From Oxytricha trifallax (lineage: Eukaryota; Ciliophora; Spirotrichea; Sporadotrichida; Oxytrichidae), in contig ARYC01000083.1 of assembly GCA_000711775.1 (NCBI GenBank), positions 82,721 to 146,720 of the forward strand: DNA of 64,000 bases, written 5' to 3'. The notes beneath the pieces are model-generated. The model did not search any database, was not told where the DNA came from, and was given only the letters and a program-made list of their open reading frames with translations. Positions 11,097-22,720 of this stretch are shown piece by piece (within the stretch, counting starts at the first letter, position 1; each line of letters begins with the position of its first letter). A program made the position numbers and the translations under genes.

Positions 11097-12821
11097 TCAC
11101 AACTACAATTTATTAATATAAAACAGAAATTTATTCCCATTTAGATAAAGTGTGTTCATTTTCTTACAAAAGAATATAATATTTTCTAAGTAAGGTCCTG
11201 CATCATCATAAAACATATTAAAGCTTAAGTCAAGTTTTTCTAATATATTTTGAGGCATATTTTCGTAATGCTGACTTAAAGCTTTAATATTTAGGTGAAT
11301 TATTTTTAAAAAATAAGATTTCCTATAAGAATTATTACAAATAATTTATAAGCTAGAGCGCCTTCAAAAGTTAATAAATTGTGGGATAAAGTTATTATTT
11401 TCAAATGCCAAGCAAAGGCCACAACAAATTCCTAAATTATTTAATCAGTTATTTGACAAGAACTTAAATTTAAAACTTAAAGCTTTGACATTGTAAACCC
11501 TTAGTGAAATATAAAGTATTTTAAAATACTTTTTTTCTTTTAACTAAAGAATCAGCTACATTTTTAGATAGATTTGGATAAATGAATAAGCTCCAATTAA
11601 TACTAAGATTTGTTAGTGTACAATTACAGTTAAAGAATTCCTTAGCTTCAATAAGTCCTCGCTCTGTTAAATTATTGTTAGAAATATTCAAATGAGTTAG
11701 TTTACTTTTTAACTCTACCAGATTAGGAATTAAATGCTTAAAATCTTAATTGCCGAACTTGTTTCCAGATATATTTAAATAGTTAAGGTTAATAAGGTTC
11801 TTAATTGAGTCTAATACTTCCTTAAAGTGGAATATAAGTAATAAGAAATGAATATTTATTAATTTTTAATAAATTTTTATAAGAATTAAAATTGACCATA
11901 AGTATAATAATATTATATGTTATTTGGGAGTATATTTTCTAAAGTTAATCTTGAAATGTTAGAGCAAGTTTTTATCAAATATGATAGTTACTAAACATTT
12001 TTAAAATTAAGTTTTTATCTCTATAAAGTAAGTGCTTCTAAGTGTTATATACTAAAATTTAAAAAGTGTTCTTTGAATTATTTTTTCACATCTATGAATT
12101 CTTTAAAAAACTTATCATTTTAGTTTTAAGATAATACTCTTTCATAAATTTTATAAAATCTAAAAATATAATTAATTGTGATGTTGGTGGCATCTAGAGT
12201 TTTCTGATAAAATTATCCAATAACAAAATCTAATATTTCTTAGTGATTTGTACTTAAAATAATCTCCTTTGTGTTAATTTAGTTGCTCTAGCTTATCTCA
12301 CAAATTTTTCTAGTTAGCTCAACAAGAGGATTCTAGTTTAATTTAGATTATTTATTATAGAGAAAGTCTAGTGAGATTGTTATACTGTCAAATTAATACT
12401 TTTAATTTTCAAGAATTTAATACAAATTGTTTGCTTAGTGTCGATCAAATTGAATCATTTACTGAGTACTATTCAAAAATGCCTAAACGACGAGGTTTAA
12501 TTTAACACATTTGGAAATTTCATTAACTCTTTTCAATTTAATAAAGTTATTAAACTATGATTTCTCTTCTTCTAAAATAGCCTCTTTCTAGTTGTATTCA
12601 TATATGTACTACATTAGTTTAGGGTATATAGTGAAAGTTTTCAATTCAAAAAGTTATTAGAATTCACTGTAAAAGTTTAGGAGAAATAATTATGATTTTT
12701 TGCAAAGAGATCATAGAAGCAAAGTCACTTCAAAGTTAAACTAGTAGGAATGCTTCAAAATCTCGATAGTAATATATTTACTTTTTAGTTAAGGGATGAA
12801 CCAAGGTGGAAAGTTCTCCAT
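11097..12821 (-). pseudogene. LRR family gene L2, with in-frame TGA at codon 37
   Basis: A close paralogue of L7. Start ATG 12821; predicted N-terminus MENFPPWFIPQLKSKYI. The frame is open to 11,919 except for one TGA at 12713-12711, where L7 has AGA (Arg) in the context LLL-Arg-SLCKKS. Middle region: KICEIS and KEIILSTN-type motifs as in L7. A small IES (pointer ATAT, 11,832-11,918) precedes LRR blocks at 11,560-11,830, 11,390-11,520 and 11,100-11,300 (LEKLDLSFNMLYDDAGPYLE). Stop TGA 11099-11097. Either a pseudogene by one substitution, a sequencing error, or a germline copy not used; everything else is well preserved. Confidence 0.65.
11832..11918 (-). other. IES (pointer ATAT) in L2
   Basis: ATAT occurs at 11,832-11,835 and 11,915-11,918. 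Removing one copy plus the spacer (83 bp) joins CCC AAA/T AAC ATA to TTC CAC TTT AAG GAA GTA in frame. The position matches the L7 IES at 55,398-55,487, but the interior sequence differs. Confidence 0.6.
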
Positions 12822-14332
12822 TTTAAATAGATTAAATTATTATTATTTTTATTATTTAAAGCTAAACAGAAATTTATAATGGGGTTTGTGCCAGCCAGAT
12901 AGATAGAATCAGCAATTTTACCTAACCATGGATATAATTATTATTAATAAAATACTTACTTTAATTTAAGCATTTATAAAACAACCGTAAATAATGAGAG
13001 ACATAAATGTATTGTTATAAACGATCATTTCAAATTCAAAAGATTATTTTGATGTCAAATTTTTTTTTAGAATAGAGGTAATTTAATATATTACATTTAA
13101 TAAATTATGATCAAAATTTATTTTTAAATAAAAATACTTTTACAATCAAAACCTTACTTCTAGAACTACAAATTTAAGAAGATATTAAAACACTAGTAAA
13201 ATAAAAAATTATAAATATTATTGCAAGATTCTTATAAATTAATTTCTTATAAAATAATAAGTTTTTTATATCAAAAATAATGAATCATTCAGACTTACTA
13301 TCTTTTGAATTGACTCACAGAGATTTTTAGGTGAAATTATTAATAGTATAGTTTGCATAATTGAAATATAATTTTACTTGTTATCATAGAGCATATGTCA
13401 GACTTTGTAGATAAAGTATTAATCCTGAGAATATTTAATAGCAATAAATTAAATAAAATAGTGATTATATTTAATTTATAAAGGACTTTAAGAGTGAAAG
13501 TATATTATATAAACTTTAAAGTTCAAAGCGAACTCTAGAATTTTATTAAAAAACAGAGAATAAAAATAATAAGTTTAATTGTATATTTACTAAAAAACAT
13601 TTCAAAATGAGTGTATATTCCTTATTATATTATATGGCGTGTGCAAGTTGAATATCATACCACAAAAATATGCCTCAATAATATCATTGTATTTCTAAAT
13701 CAATATTAAATTTTGAAGGGGAGTTTGCGCTCACGACGGCATGGTGACCGATGTGCACACAACTCCATGTTGACAAACCGGTTTGGGACTTAGTTCCTGA
13801 TATTGAATATCTTACTCGATAATTTCTTATCTCCACGATTAATTTCAATGATAAAAACTAATTAACTATAATAAATATTGAATAATTAGTAAAAAACTTA
13901 ATATCAAATACAGTTTATAATCAGATAGATGATAAATTTAAATATGTAATTGCTATTTTTATCTATGGGAAACTTCAGAATTAAATATTGCTTATTCTCC
14001 TATAGCATAAAAAAAAGTTATTCCTAATCAATATACCAAACTAAATAAGTATTTTAGGCATTTTAAGAATTATAAATATAAAACAGATTAATCTTTTAAA
14101 ATTAAAAGTTAGGTAAGATTCAAAATTTTTTTTTAAAAGTTATTTAAAATTTTAAGGAATTGATTTGAAAATATTTATATATTTTTATATATATATATAT
14201 ACTTGAACGAAACTTTAGAAGTAGATTATGAAAAAATTGTTCAAATAAAATAAATTCATCTTTTTTTTATTTTATCTTATTTAAATTTGTCATTATATGT
14301 TAATATTTAGTTAACGACTAAATATACTCGCT
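12822..14332. other. intergenic germline DNA between L2 and L3
   Basis: About 1.5 kb of AT-rich DNA homologous along its length to 56,391-57,887 between L7 and L8. No open coding block was recognised. It contains one conserved GC-richer patch (separate entry) and a short TA repeat near 14,180. Confidence 0.6.
13705..13810. other. conserved GC-rich patch, candidate structured RNA
   Basis: A roughly 100-bp island with normal GC content in very AT-rich spacer. It is conserved in the duplicate at 57,231-57,330: shared blocks include AAATTTTGAAGGGGAGT, CCGATGTGCACAC, TGACAAAC and CCTGATATTGAA. No protein frame is common to both. It could be an ncRNA or a stray macronuclear-destined segment; strand not determined. 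Confidence 0.35.
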
Positions 14333-17300
14333 TCAAATAAAAATTTCAACATTGATGTACATACGAGTTATCTTTGCCTTTTTTATATATCTCTTAAAAG
14401 TGTCAAAAAAGTTTTCTTCAAGATTTAAATATCTCAAATTCTTACAGTCCTTTAATATTTCCATTAAAAACTGCTTTGCGTTGTCTTCAAATTAATTGTG
14501 ATGAAGATCTAATTCTTCTAATTAATTTTAAGGCATTTTCTTAAAGTGCTCACTTAAAGTTTCTTTAATTACATTATGTTTATTGTTAAAAATTAATAGA
14601 AAAAAAGCAATTATTTATTAAGCTTAGGCACCTTCCAAAGTCAATTCATTGTTTGATAAATTTAATTTTTTCAATTAACAAGCAAAAGCACCAACAATAT
14701 TTGTTAAAGTTGTGTCCTATATTTCGCTCCATCCAAAATCTAACACCTCTAGATTTATCATACTAAACGGGAGAAGTCTAAAAAGTCAGTGCAAAAACCA
14801 TTTTGAAATCCTAATTCGTTGGATTAATTTAAAAAAATACATTAAAATTCAAAGTTAGAGTATGTTCAAATTTTGACATTGTTAATCTATTTGATAATCC
14901 TATAGCCCATTAAAAATTTACATTATTAATATAAATTAATTTTCATATACTAATCGAATTCTTTCATAAAATCTACATCATATGACACTAATATTTTAAT
15001 TTAATATCAATCTATAACTGTTACAATAATAATTTTTCATTAGAAATTATTTATTTTGTAAATAAAGCGAATTAAGTGGATTAAGAGTAAGCATTAGAAA
15101 TTAATCAAGAATTGAATATGATCTATATTGTAGTAAAGCTTGATTAGTGTCTTAAATCCTTCATAATCTTCACATTTTTCAACATCAGGTTCATGATTAG
15201 TAGTCTTGCAATCTTCGAGATCGGTGCTCGATAAGTCCGTCTCCATCTTCGCATCATAAGTAGACACGATTCAACTTGATCAGCTGCAAGTTCAGCCACA
15301 TCTCGATTTAAGACCGCCTTTCTGGTCATCAGCTGATAGGGCTATCCTCCATTTTATTAGTAGAAATTTTAAAATCAGTGATTATCAATAAATTAAATCA
15401 GGCATAGTCTTAATTAATAAGTATGAGTTTAAAATTAATTAAGACCTCCCTATTAATAAATCGTTATAGATTAAATCTATTATTTAAAAGTTTGATCATT
15501 AATCGTTAAAACTTTAAAAGTTCTAAAATGCCTGATTTAATTTATTGATAATCACTGATTTTAAAATTTCTACTAATAAAATGGAGGATAGCCCTATCAG
15601 CTGATGACCAGAAAGGCGGTCTTAAATCGAGATGTGGCTGAACTTGCAGCTGATCAAGTTGAATCGTGTCTACTTATGATGCGAAGATGGAGACGGACTT
15701 ATCGAGCACCGATCTCGAAGATTGCAAGACTACTAATCATGAACCTGATGTTGAAAAATGTGAAGATTATGAAGGATTTAAGACACTAATCAAGCTTTAC
15801 TACAATATAGATCATATTCAATTCTTGATTAATTTCTAATGCTTACTCTTAATCCACTTAATTCGCTTTATTAAGTAAAGTTTAATGATAAATCTAGTTA
15901 GTCAATTAAAAATTAAGATTAGAAATTAAAAAATTCATTATTAAAAACTGAAAAAAATTATTGATTTCTGTCATTTATCAATGCCAAGATAGATGAATTC
16001 AACAAAAAATAATTGGTCCTTAATTGATAATCTTCGCTCTTAATTGAATAATTATATTTTACTATTAAAAAAAATTTTGTTATTTACAATATCAAATATT
16101 CCAATGTAATAATAATAGAATAATTTTATAATAAAATATTATTGAAGAATTAAATTTAATTTAGAAAATGAATTATAATTAAAATAGTAATAATTAAAAA
16201 TCGTGGCAGTTACAATCTTAAATTTATTTGATAAAAAATCAAGATTAGCTGTACTTCAATAGCGGGTTCTCTTTTATCTTAATACTGAGCGAGATTAAAC
16301 ACCTATTAATCTTGGTCGAATTTGTTTAAACTGAAATTAAATCTAATCCAAAATTTTAATATTAATCAGAATATATGATTGAGAGTTATCACATTAATTT
16401 CTAATAATATTAAAAATCATTATAATGATGCAAATGCAATGAGTCTTTAACATCCTCTCTTAAATGTGACATTATAGGGAGTACACTGCCCAATTTTTAA
16501 ATTTAAAATAATGACGAAGCAGCTTCCGATATTTTTTTTGAACTGCTTCTACATTCTAATAGTGCAAATTTATTATTTTTAAACATATTTTAAAGTAGGT
16601 ATGTATAACTTCTGTAAGAAATTGAGTAGTTAAAATTATAGATTTAACTTATTTCGGCGTTTAAAATTCATGATAGACATATAATGAAATTGATAGTGTT
16701 TATGTGAAAAAACCATTTAAAAAATGTTTTATAATAATGTTGCAGCACCTCTTACTTAGCGCAAATTTAAATTTAAGAAAAATTAATTCAACATCTTTAT
16801 TTATTTTACCATTTTAATTTATAAAATTATGGCATTTTAAAGAATAATAAACAATAAAGATCTAATCTCAAAAATTCGTTTTTAAACTATAGTTATAAAC
16901 TTTGAATTATTCCCTATTAAACATAGTTCAAATAAATTTAATAATAATTAAATTTTTATTATTCTTTAAATGCATATTAATTTATAATTAAAAATGTAAA
17001 ATAAAATAAAAGAGGTTGAAATTAATTTTTCTTAATTGAAATTTGCTAAGATAAAGAGTGCTCTAACATTTATAAAAAATTTTTTAAAATGGTTTTTTCA
17101 CATAAACACTATCAATTTCATTATATGTCTATCATGAATTTTAAACGCCGAAATAAGTTAAATCTATAATTTTAACTACTCAATTTCTTACAGAAGTTAT
17201 ACATACCTACTTTAAAATATGTTTAAAAATAATAAATTTGCACTATTAGAATGTAGAAGCAGTTCAAAAAAAATATCGGAAGCTGCTTCGTCATTATTTT

Positions 17301-18240
17301 AAATTTAAAAATTGGGCAGTGTACTCCCTATAATGTCACATTTAAGAGAGGATGTTAAAGACTCATTGCATTTGCATCATTATAATGATTTTTAATATTA
17401 TTAGAAATTAATGTGATAACTCTCAATCATATATTCTGATTAATATTAAAATTTTGGATTAGATTTAATTTCAGTTTAAACAAATTCGACCAAGATTAAT
17501 AGGTGTTTAATCTCGCTCAGTATTAAGATAAAAGAGAACCCGCTATTGAAGTACAGCTAATCTTGATTTTTTATCAAATAAATTTAAGATTGTAACTGCC
17601 ACGATTTTTAATTATTACTATTTTAATTATAATTCATTTTCTAAATTAAATTTATTTCTTCAATAGTGCCATATGATATAATTGCTATGAAGGTTTTCGA
17701 TTTTGCAGATGAAAAGTAAATTTTTATTGATTATGATATATTTATGGAGAATATGATGATAAAATAGAATAATTATGATTTCATGATCATACTTTGATTA
17801 ACGTATTTTTAAAAAAATTATTGCTCCTACATAGGATTTCTTTTTAATATTTTGCACCGACTTAGAACCCTGCCACTAAAATTATACTCTCTTCGATATA
17901 TATTCAAAATATAAATATGATTATAAGTTTACCAATGATATCAGCTACTTAATTAGTGATAGAAACATCATTAAATTGAAATTAATGACAATGTAGTTCT
18001 TTTAATGATTAGTTATTTGAAAATAATTCTTTAGCTTCTAAAAGCCCTTCATCTGTAAACAAATTAGATGAAATATCCAAGTAAGTTAATTTTTCCATTA
18101 AAACTTTGAAAATGGGAACTAATTATTTCAAAAAATTGTTTTCTAAATCATTGTTTGAGAGATCAAGATAAGTTAGATTATTTTGTTATTTCAAAGAGTC
18201 TAATGAGAACCGCAAAACCCCTTAATGAATTTTATTTGAT
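14333..18240 (-). CDS. LRR family gene L3, C-terminal LRR half (interrupted by foldback elements)
   Basis: Minus-strand LRR coding blocks: 17,870-18,240 (NLTYLDLSNNDLENNF, LTYLDISSNLFTDEGL), 14,640-14,800 (LKKLNLSNNELTLEGAQA) and 14,333-14,550 (LEELDLHHN, CKNLRYLNLEENFFDTF), stop TGA 14335-14333. The middle holds two large inverted-repeat elements (15,065-15,868 and 16,140-17,665), presumably inside an IES. The N-terminal half is inferred to be the segment at 30,421-31,580, with T1 and T2 lying between them. That link rests on gene order in the paralogues, not on a pointer I could trace. Confidence 0.55.
15065..15868. mobile_element. 804-bp foldback element with TA target duplication (copy A)
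   Basis: Two 341-bp arms (15,065-15,405 and 15,528-15,868) are near-perfect inverted repeats around a 122-bp spacer. Ends are AAGCGAATTAAGTGG; TA flanks both sides (15,063-15,064; 15,869-15,870). Each arm contains the same 61-codon frame (Met-Thr-Arg-Lys-Ala..., ending ...Asp-Leu-Arg-His), which may be incidental because an overlapping frame (EPDVEKCEDYEGFKTLIK) resembles one in the 59,308-60,115 element. TA duplication suggests mobilisation by a Tc1/mariner-type transposase, inferred only. Confidence 0.75.
16140..17665. mobile_element. 1.5-kb giant inverted-repeat (foldback) element
   Basis: The outer arms (about 16,140-16,730 and 17,076-17,665) are nearly identical inverted copies ending TATTGAAGAA...TTCTTCAATA. 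The inner roughly 345 bp is a degenerate continuation of the same palindrome. No coding frame was recognised. No clear target duplication was found. Confidence 0.75.
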
Positions 18241-19862
18241 TTCTAATTGATATTCGGTAATTTTGGATTAGGGTTGGTTTGACAATTATTCCCTAATTTT
18301 ATTATATTTTTTTGTAAGAGTAATTATAAATGATAAAATTTCTACAACTATGGACGCTTTAATAATGATTTTATAATTTATTTAAATAAAATTGTATGCA
18401 ATGTTCAATTCTTAATATAGTTTGATTAGTTTAATCAAAATAATGAAATCTCTTCAAATTTAAAATTCCATATATTTTGTAGTTACTTATTTTCAAAATT
18501 TTATACTCCCGTTCGAGTTTTCGAGTTTTTAATTTTAGGATGACTTTAATAAAGATTCAACTTAATAAGGAGAATAAAATTAGGAGGAACTTCTAATTAA
18601 ATTAATGATAAATTAGGGACTATTCTAATTAAACTTAATGACAAAATTGTAAATTAATATTTAAAACCTTTTTCAGCTTTAATATTTTTGTTCAAAATAG
18701 AAATTTTAATTTACCTCTAAAATACTCTATGTTTAATAGGTGTTTTATCAATAAGAAATTCTGGATATATATCTTTTAATTGATTGACATATCATTTTGC
18801 TCTATTATCCTAAAACAAAATGGATAGAATGGACTAATAATTTTTTAAAAAAATTATTTCTCCAAAATTATGAATAATTTATTAATTTGTTTATGCTAGT
18901 TTATATAATTTATTATAGGCTTGACGATTAAAATTATCAATTTAAGTATAATTAATGTACTTTAAATTTAATGTTTAATATAAACTTTCAGAAACTATCT
19001 AAGATATGATTTTTTAATTCCAACCGTCTCCTTTTTTTTTGAAAAGTGGCGACGGTTGAAGGATTTTTATAAATTAATGCGCATTTTACTAATATTTAAC
19101 ATATATATTATTTTAGTTTCATCATTATTAACATTATCTGAGATTTATAAATTATCATATATTACTAAAAGTATTCATAACTCAGGATTCAAATCCTTAA
19201 AGATATATTAAACATCCTTTAGGAATTAATTATTTCTATATGGAATTATCTAAGTTATCGTTTTTCTGTAATAAGTTATATTTTTACGGACTAATGAACT
19301 TAAATATGTTATCATTTATGTTTTTATAGTTCTTTTAGTAATTCTATAGATCTTTAAGGATCTCTAATAGTAATAAGGATTTTAGAATCTTGAACTTAGG
19401 TCTACCTATATGTTTTTTACTTTTATTTAGATTTAATCATAAGTATATATAATAAAATTATTTAATCGATTAGATTAATTTATGCCTAATTTAATTAATT
19501 AACGAAAAATCCTGTGACCGTCGCCACTTTTTTGAAAAGTGGTGACGGTTGGAATATTAATATAAAAGGGCTTAATTATAAATATATAAGGATGCTTTCC
19601 TACAGCTGTAGGAGCTGAGCTTAATGATACTAATAATATTTTAATTGTCATGTGCATCATAAAATATCTGTTAATAATAAGCTTTATTAACGATCTGTGA
19701 ACTCTATAATTTTAGCTTAAAGTTAAAATTATTAATTATAAAATCTTATTATTTCAAAATAATTTTTGCTTAAATGCCTAAAAAAATAATGAATAAAATG
19801 TTTTGTTTTGTTTCATATAAAATATCCTTTAAGAAAATTGACAAAATAATTATAAAGGTAAT
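18241..19862. other. AT-rich intervening DNA containing a MITE
   Basis: No recognisable gene. A CAAAACCCCTTAATGA string at 18,213-18,228 resembles a TBE end but lacks the rest of the terminal repeat. A MITE-like element occupies 19,017-19,555. Confidence 0.5.
19017..19555. repeat. 539-bp MITE-like element with ATTCCAACCGTC ends
   Basis: The terminal inverted repeat ATTCCAACCGTC is at both ends, followed at each end by an inner inverted pair (GAAAAGTGGCGACGG and CCGTCGCCACTTTT), so each end can itself form a hairpin. An AGGATTTTT block is also mirrored. The interior is AT-rich without a gene. Target duplication unclear. Confidence 0.7.
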
Positions 19863-20043
19863 CAAAACCCCAAAACCCTTTCAGTAGTTTGATTGAGTTT
19901 TTGATTGATAAAAGTAGACTATTAAGGCATACTTTATTAGGGTTTTAATAGTTTATGTAGGGGTTTAATGTTTAAATATTAATAATTTAAGTGAGTATAA
20001 CAAGCGAGTTTTTAAAATATTTCACACAAACAAAAACTTAGAG

Positions 20044-21460
20044 TCATGTGGCAGTTCTCTGAATTATCTTTCTAAGTTGATGTTTGATTGTTTCTATAGT
20101 TTGTTAATTCTCTTAGCTTGGCTTGATAATAGCTGAGTATGCAAGTTCTCTGAGACCTCCATTTATTTTATTTTTATCGAGATATTGTTTGATACTTTGT
20201 TTAGAATCTCTCTCACCCCTGCAGCTAAAGTAATCATTTCTTGCCATGTCACTCTCTATTATTATTACTGCTAGAGCCCAGATATCCCATTAAGCGTCTC
20301 CATCTCTCCAATCCTCTCTCTCTCGGAAATATCCAGAGTGCCGTATACATTTCCTTATGCAGAGGCTTGCAATCTTTGAGCTCTGTTGAAGTCAATAATA
20401 TAAACTCTAAGAGGCTGAAAGTTCAATATGATATTATCAGGCTTTAAGTCTCTATGAACATAACCTAGCTTGTGAAGCTCTTCAATCCCCTAAACAATCT
20501 GCTATACTATCTAGCCAATTTATCTCTGACATCTATTGTCAGATAAGAATTCTATGTAAGTCATTTCAAATAATGGAAGCCTGAAGGCTACATGATCTTC
20601 CAAGTAAAATAGCATCAAGCTATATGATATGCCTGCACTCATTTAACTTTGCCTTTTAAAGAGCATAATACTCATTTGCAAATTTCATTTGGAACTTGTC
20701 ATCAGCAAGGAAGTAATTGAATGGATATATCTTGTAAGCATATTTGTCATCAGTAATGACTATCTTCTCTATTTTATCTTCAAAAGTGAGGTAGCTTTTG
20801 AGGCAAGAATCTAAGTCAATAATTTTTAATATGGGAATCTTCATTGCCTCTATTTTAACCATTCATTTTTTTGATCTCAGAGACTGGAAAGTTCTTGACT
20901 ACTTTCTTCATTTTAACTTACTTCCAGACTTCAACTATAAGAGACTCCACTGGGTTTCTTGATCTTCTCTTTTAGAGGAATCTATTCCCTGTAGGTTCAT
21001 AAATAAAGACAAAACTTTATTATGCATTTTCTTTAAGTGAACTTTGAGGTCTCTAGTATGAGAATATGGCTTCTCACAGAACTCACAGACATACTTCCCA
21101 TCTTTCTTTTAATGCTTAAGATATAACCTTGGCATATCGTTGTGTATATCTCTCAAGTGTCTCTTATAAGTTGACTTGGAAGGGAAAACTTTATTGCATT
21201 CTTAGCATTAATAATCAACTTTGGCTGGTATTTATTAATGCTCTATAACGGGTTGTTTAGCCTCCTCCTAAATCTGCAAAGCTTCTATGATAACCTCCTA
21301 CTTAACTTATATTTAAATCTCAAAGCTAGACTAGTCAAAGCTGTCATAAGTCCCACTGAGTACAAGCGTCTCTAGTCTCTACTTTTCTTGGGTGCTAGAA
21401 TGATAATTTTTATTGACTTTACCCAAGTAATGCCACTCTTCTCAAAAGGTTAGCGCTCAT
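20044..21460 (-). pseudogene. T1 57-kDa ORF: C2H2 zinc fingers plus protein-kinase-like domain, frameshifted
   Basis: The TBE 57-kDa protein. Start ATG 21460. Two C2H2 fingers are visible: CQECNKVFPSKSTYKRHLRD-Ile-His and CEFCEKPYSHTRDLKVHLKK-Met-His. A kinase-like domain follows (IDLDSCLKSYL, YKIYPFNYFLADDKF; catalytic loop GYVHRDLKPDN; YIIDFNRAQ, i.e. DFN in place of DFG; DIWALAVIIIES). Stop TGA 20046-20044. At least two frame changes are needed (around 20,330 and between fingers and kinase near 20,870), so this copy is probably broken unless a small intron explains one. In known TBEs this gene accompanies the transposase; its exact role is unknown. Confidence 0.75.
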
Positions 21461-21923
21461 TTTAGTTTTCTGATATATTATATTATAATAATGATAAAAT
21501 ATACCTTGATAAACTAAAATAGAGAGCATAAGGCACTCTGGAAGATTCTTTGCTGAGAGGTAAAAAATTAACTAACCATAAAAGACTGTAAGTTAACATA
21601 TTTTATAAGAATTTTATACATTATAGTAAATTAAAATACTCCTAATGAAGTTTTGTTTCTCTAGGGATCCTCCAAATCAAGTTTGAACTTAATTTGGAGG
21701 CCTCCTAAAATAATTAAACATTATTTGGAGCAATTTAATGGAGATAGATTGATAAAAATGGAAATCAATCAGTGAAAAATGGAGCAAGCTTTTCAATGCT
21801 AATCAGCATATCTTTTCAAGGTTGACCTCCAGGAGGTCCTCCATATTTAGTAGTAAGATTTTAATAAACTTAGAATGGATATCCATAATTTTAAATTTCA
21901 ATAACATTTCTAGAAAGAGCAAG

Positions 21924-22714
21924 ATGGAGTCTATGAATGATGCAATGAAAAGAATTTAATCTCAAAATTTAATAGGAAAATTCAGAAGTAAAGAGGACCT
22001 TTATAGATATTTGGTATAGCAAGGTAAGTGCTTAAGTAAGATTAATAAATCAATAATAGTTGGATTGTTCTTGCCGACTTAGGAGGGAACTAAAATCTCA
22101 TTCTTAAAAGCCTTACTGAGTGAAGAGAAAAAAGCTTTTAAGTCTAATGAAATTAGGATGATAGAAATACCTAACTACCCTGAAATATCAGTGACAAACC
22201 TATATGACGATGCTATGAGTGATCCGGACGTAGCTCTCTACCTTCCATCAAAGCTACAGCTCTCTAATAAGTTGCCAGAGAGAAACTTCTTCTTTGGTGT
22301 TCTTGCAACTCTGAAACCTGAGTACTTAAATGAAGTTATTTAAGATGCTCATAAGAAACGCTACAGCATCTCTCCTGAAGAAAAAGAGAAGGAAGGTATT
22401 AAAATCAGCGACATCTGGCTCTAGGAACTATAGAAGCATCCATTCATCTCAAGTAAGCTTTGTCTTCTAACTTTATAGAAAAACCTGGTACTGCTATATA
22501 CTTGATGAAAGAGCGTAGCAAATTAAACAGAGAGACAAAATCACAGGTAAAGCATGAATTGAGTAAGAGACTCTACAAAGATTTCTAAAAACCAGACGAG
22601 ATGAACATAGACGCAGGAGCTGGCACTAAGAGAAGAAACATGGGCCCAAGCAAGCCTTAAGAGGAAGAAAAGAAAGAGAAGCCAAATCCCTTTACGGGCA
22701 AATTTAATATGTGA
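21924..22714 (+). CDS. T1 22-kDa ORF (with 26-bp intron)
   Basis: The second TBE gene, function unknown. ATG 21924 (MESMNDAMKRIQSQNLIGKF), open with TAA/TAG as Gln through SFLKALLSEEKKAF, IEIPNYPEISVTNLYDDAM, LSNKLPERNFFFGVLATL and AHKKRYSISPEE. A 26-bp GT-AG intron (22,453-22,478) joins FIS to KKPGTAIYLMKER. The lysine-rich tail (GAGTKRRNMGPSKPQEEEKK) ends at TGA 22712-22714. Intact here. It is convergent with the transposase, the stops being 7 bp apart. Confidence 0.8.
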
Positions 22715-22720
22715 ACTTAT

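Noticed and set aside
15144-15789. Paired 61-codon frames (15,144-15,329 and 15,604-15,789) as two genes
   Set aside because: They are the same DNA in the two arms of one foldback element, and an overlapping frame is the one shared with the related element.
18213-18228. CAAAACCCCTTAATGA as a TBE end
   Set aside because: Only 16 bp match; the second C4 block and the following terminal-repeat sequence are missing, so chance similarity or an extremely short remnant cannot be excluded.
19863-19900. C4A4 runs as true telomeres or chromosome-end sites
   Set aside because: They occur as inverted pairs bracketing transposase genes with AAT/ATT duplications, which is the TBE structure. Runs are only two C4A4 units and internal to continuous sequence.
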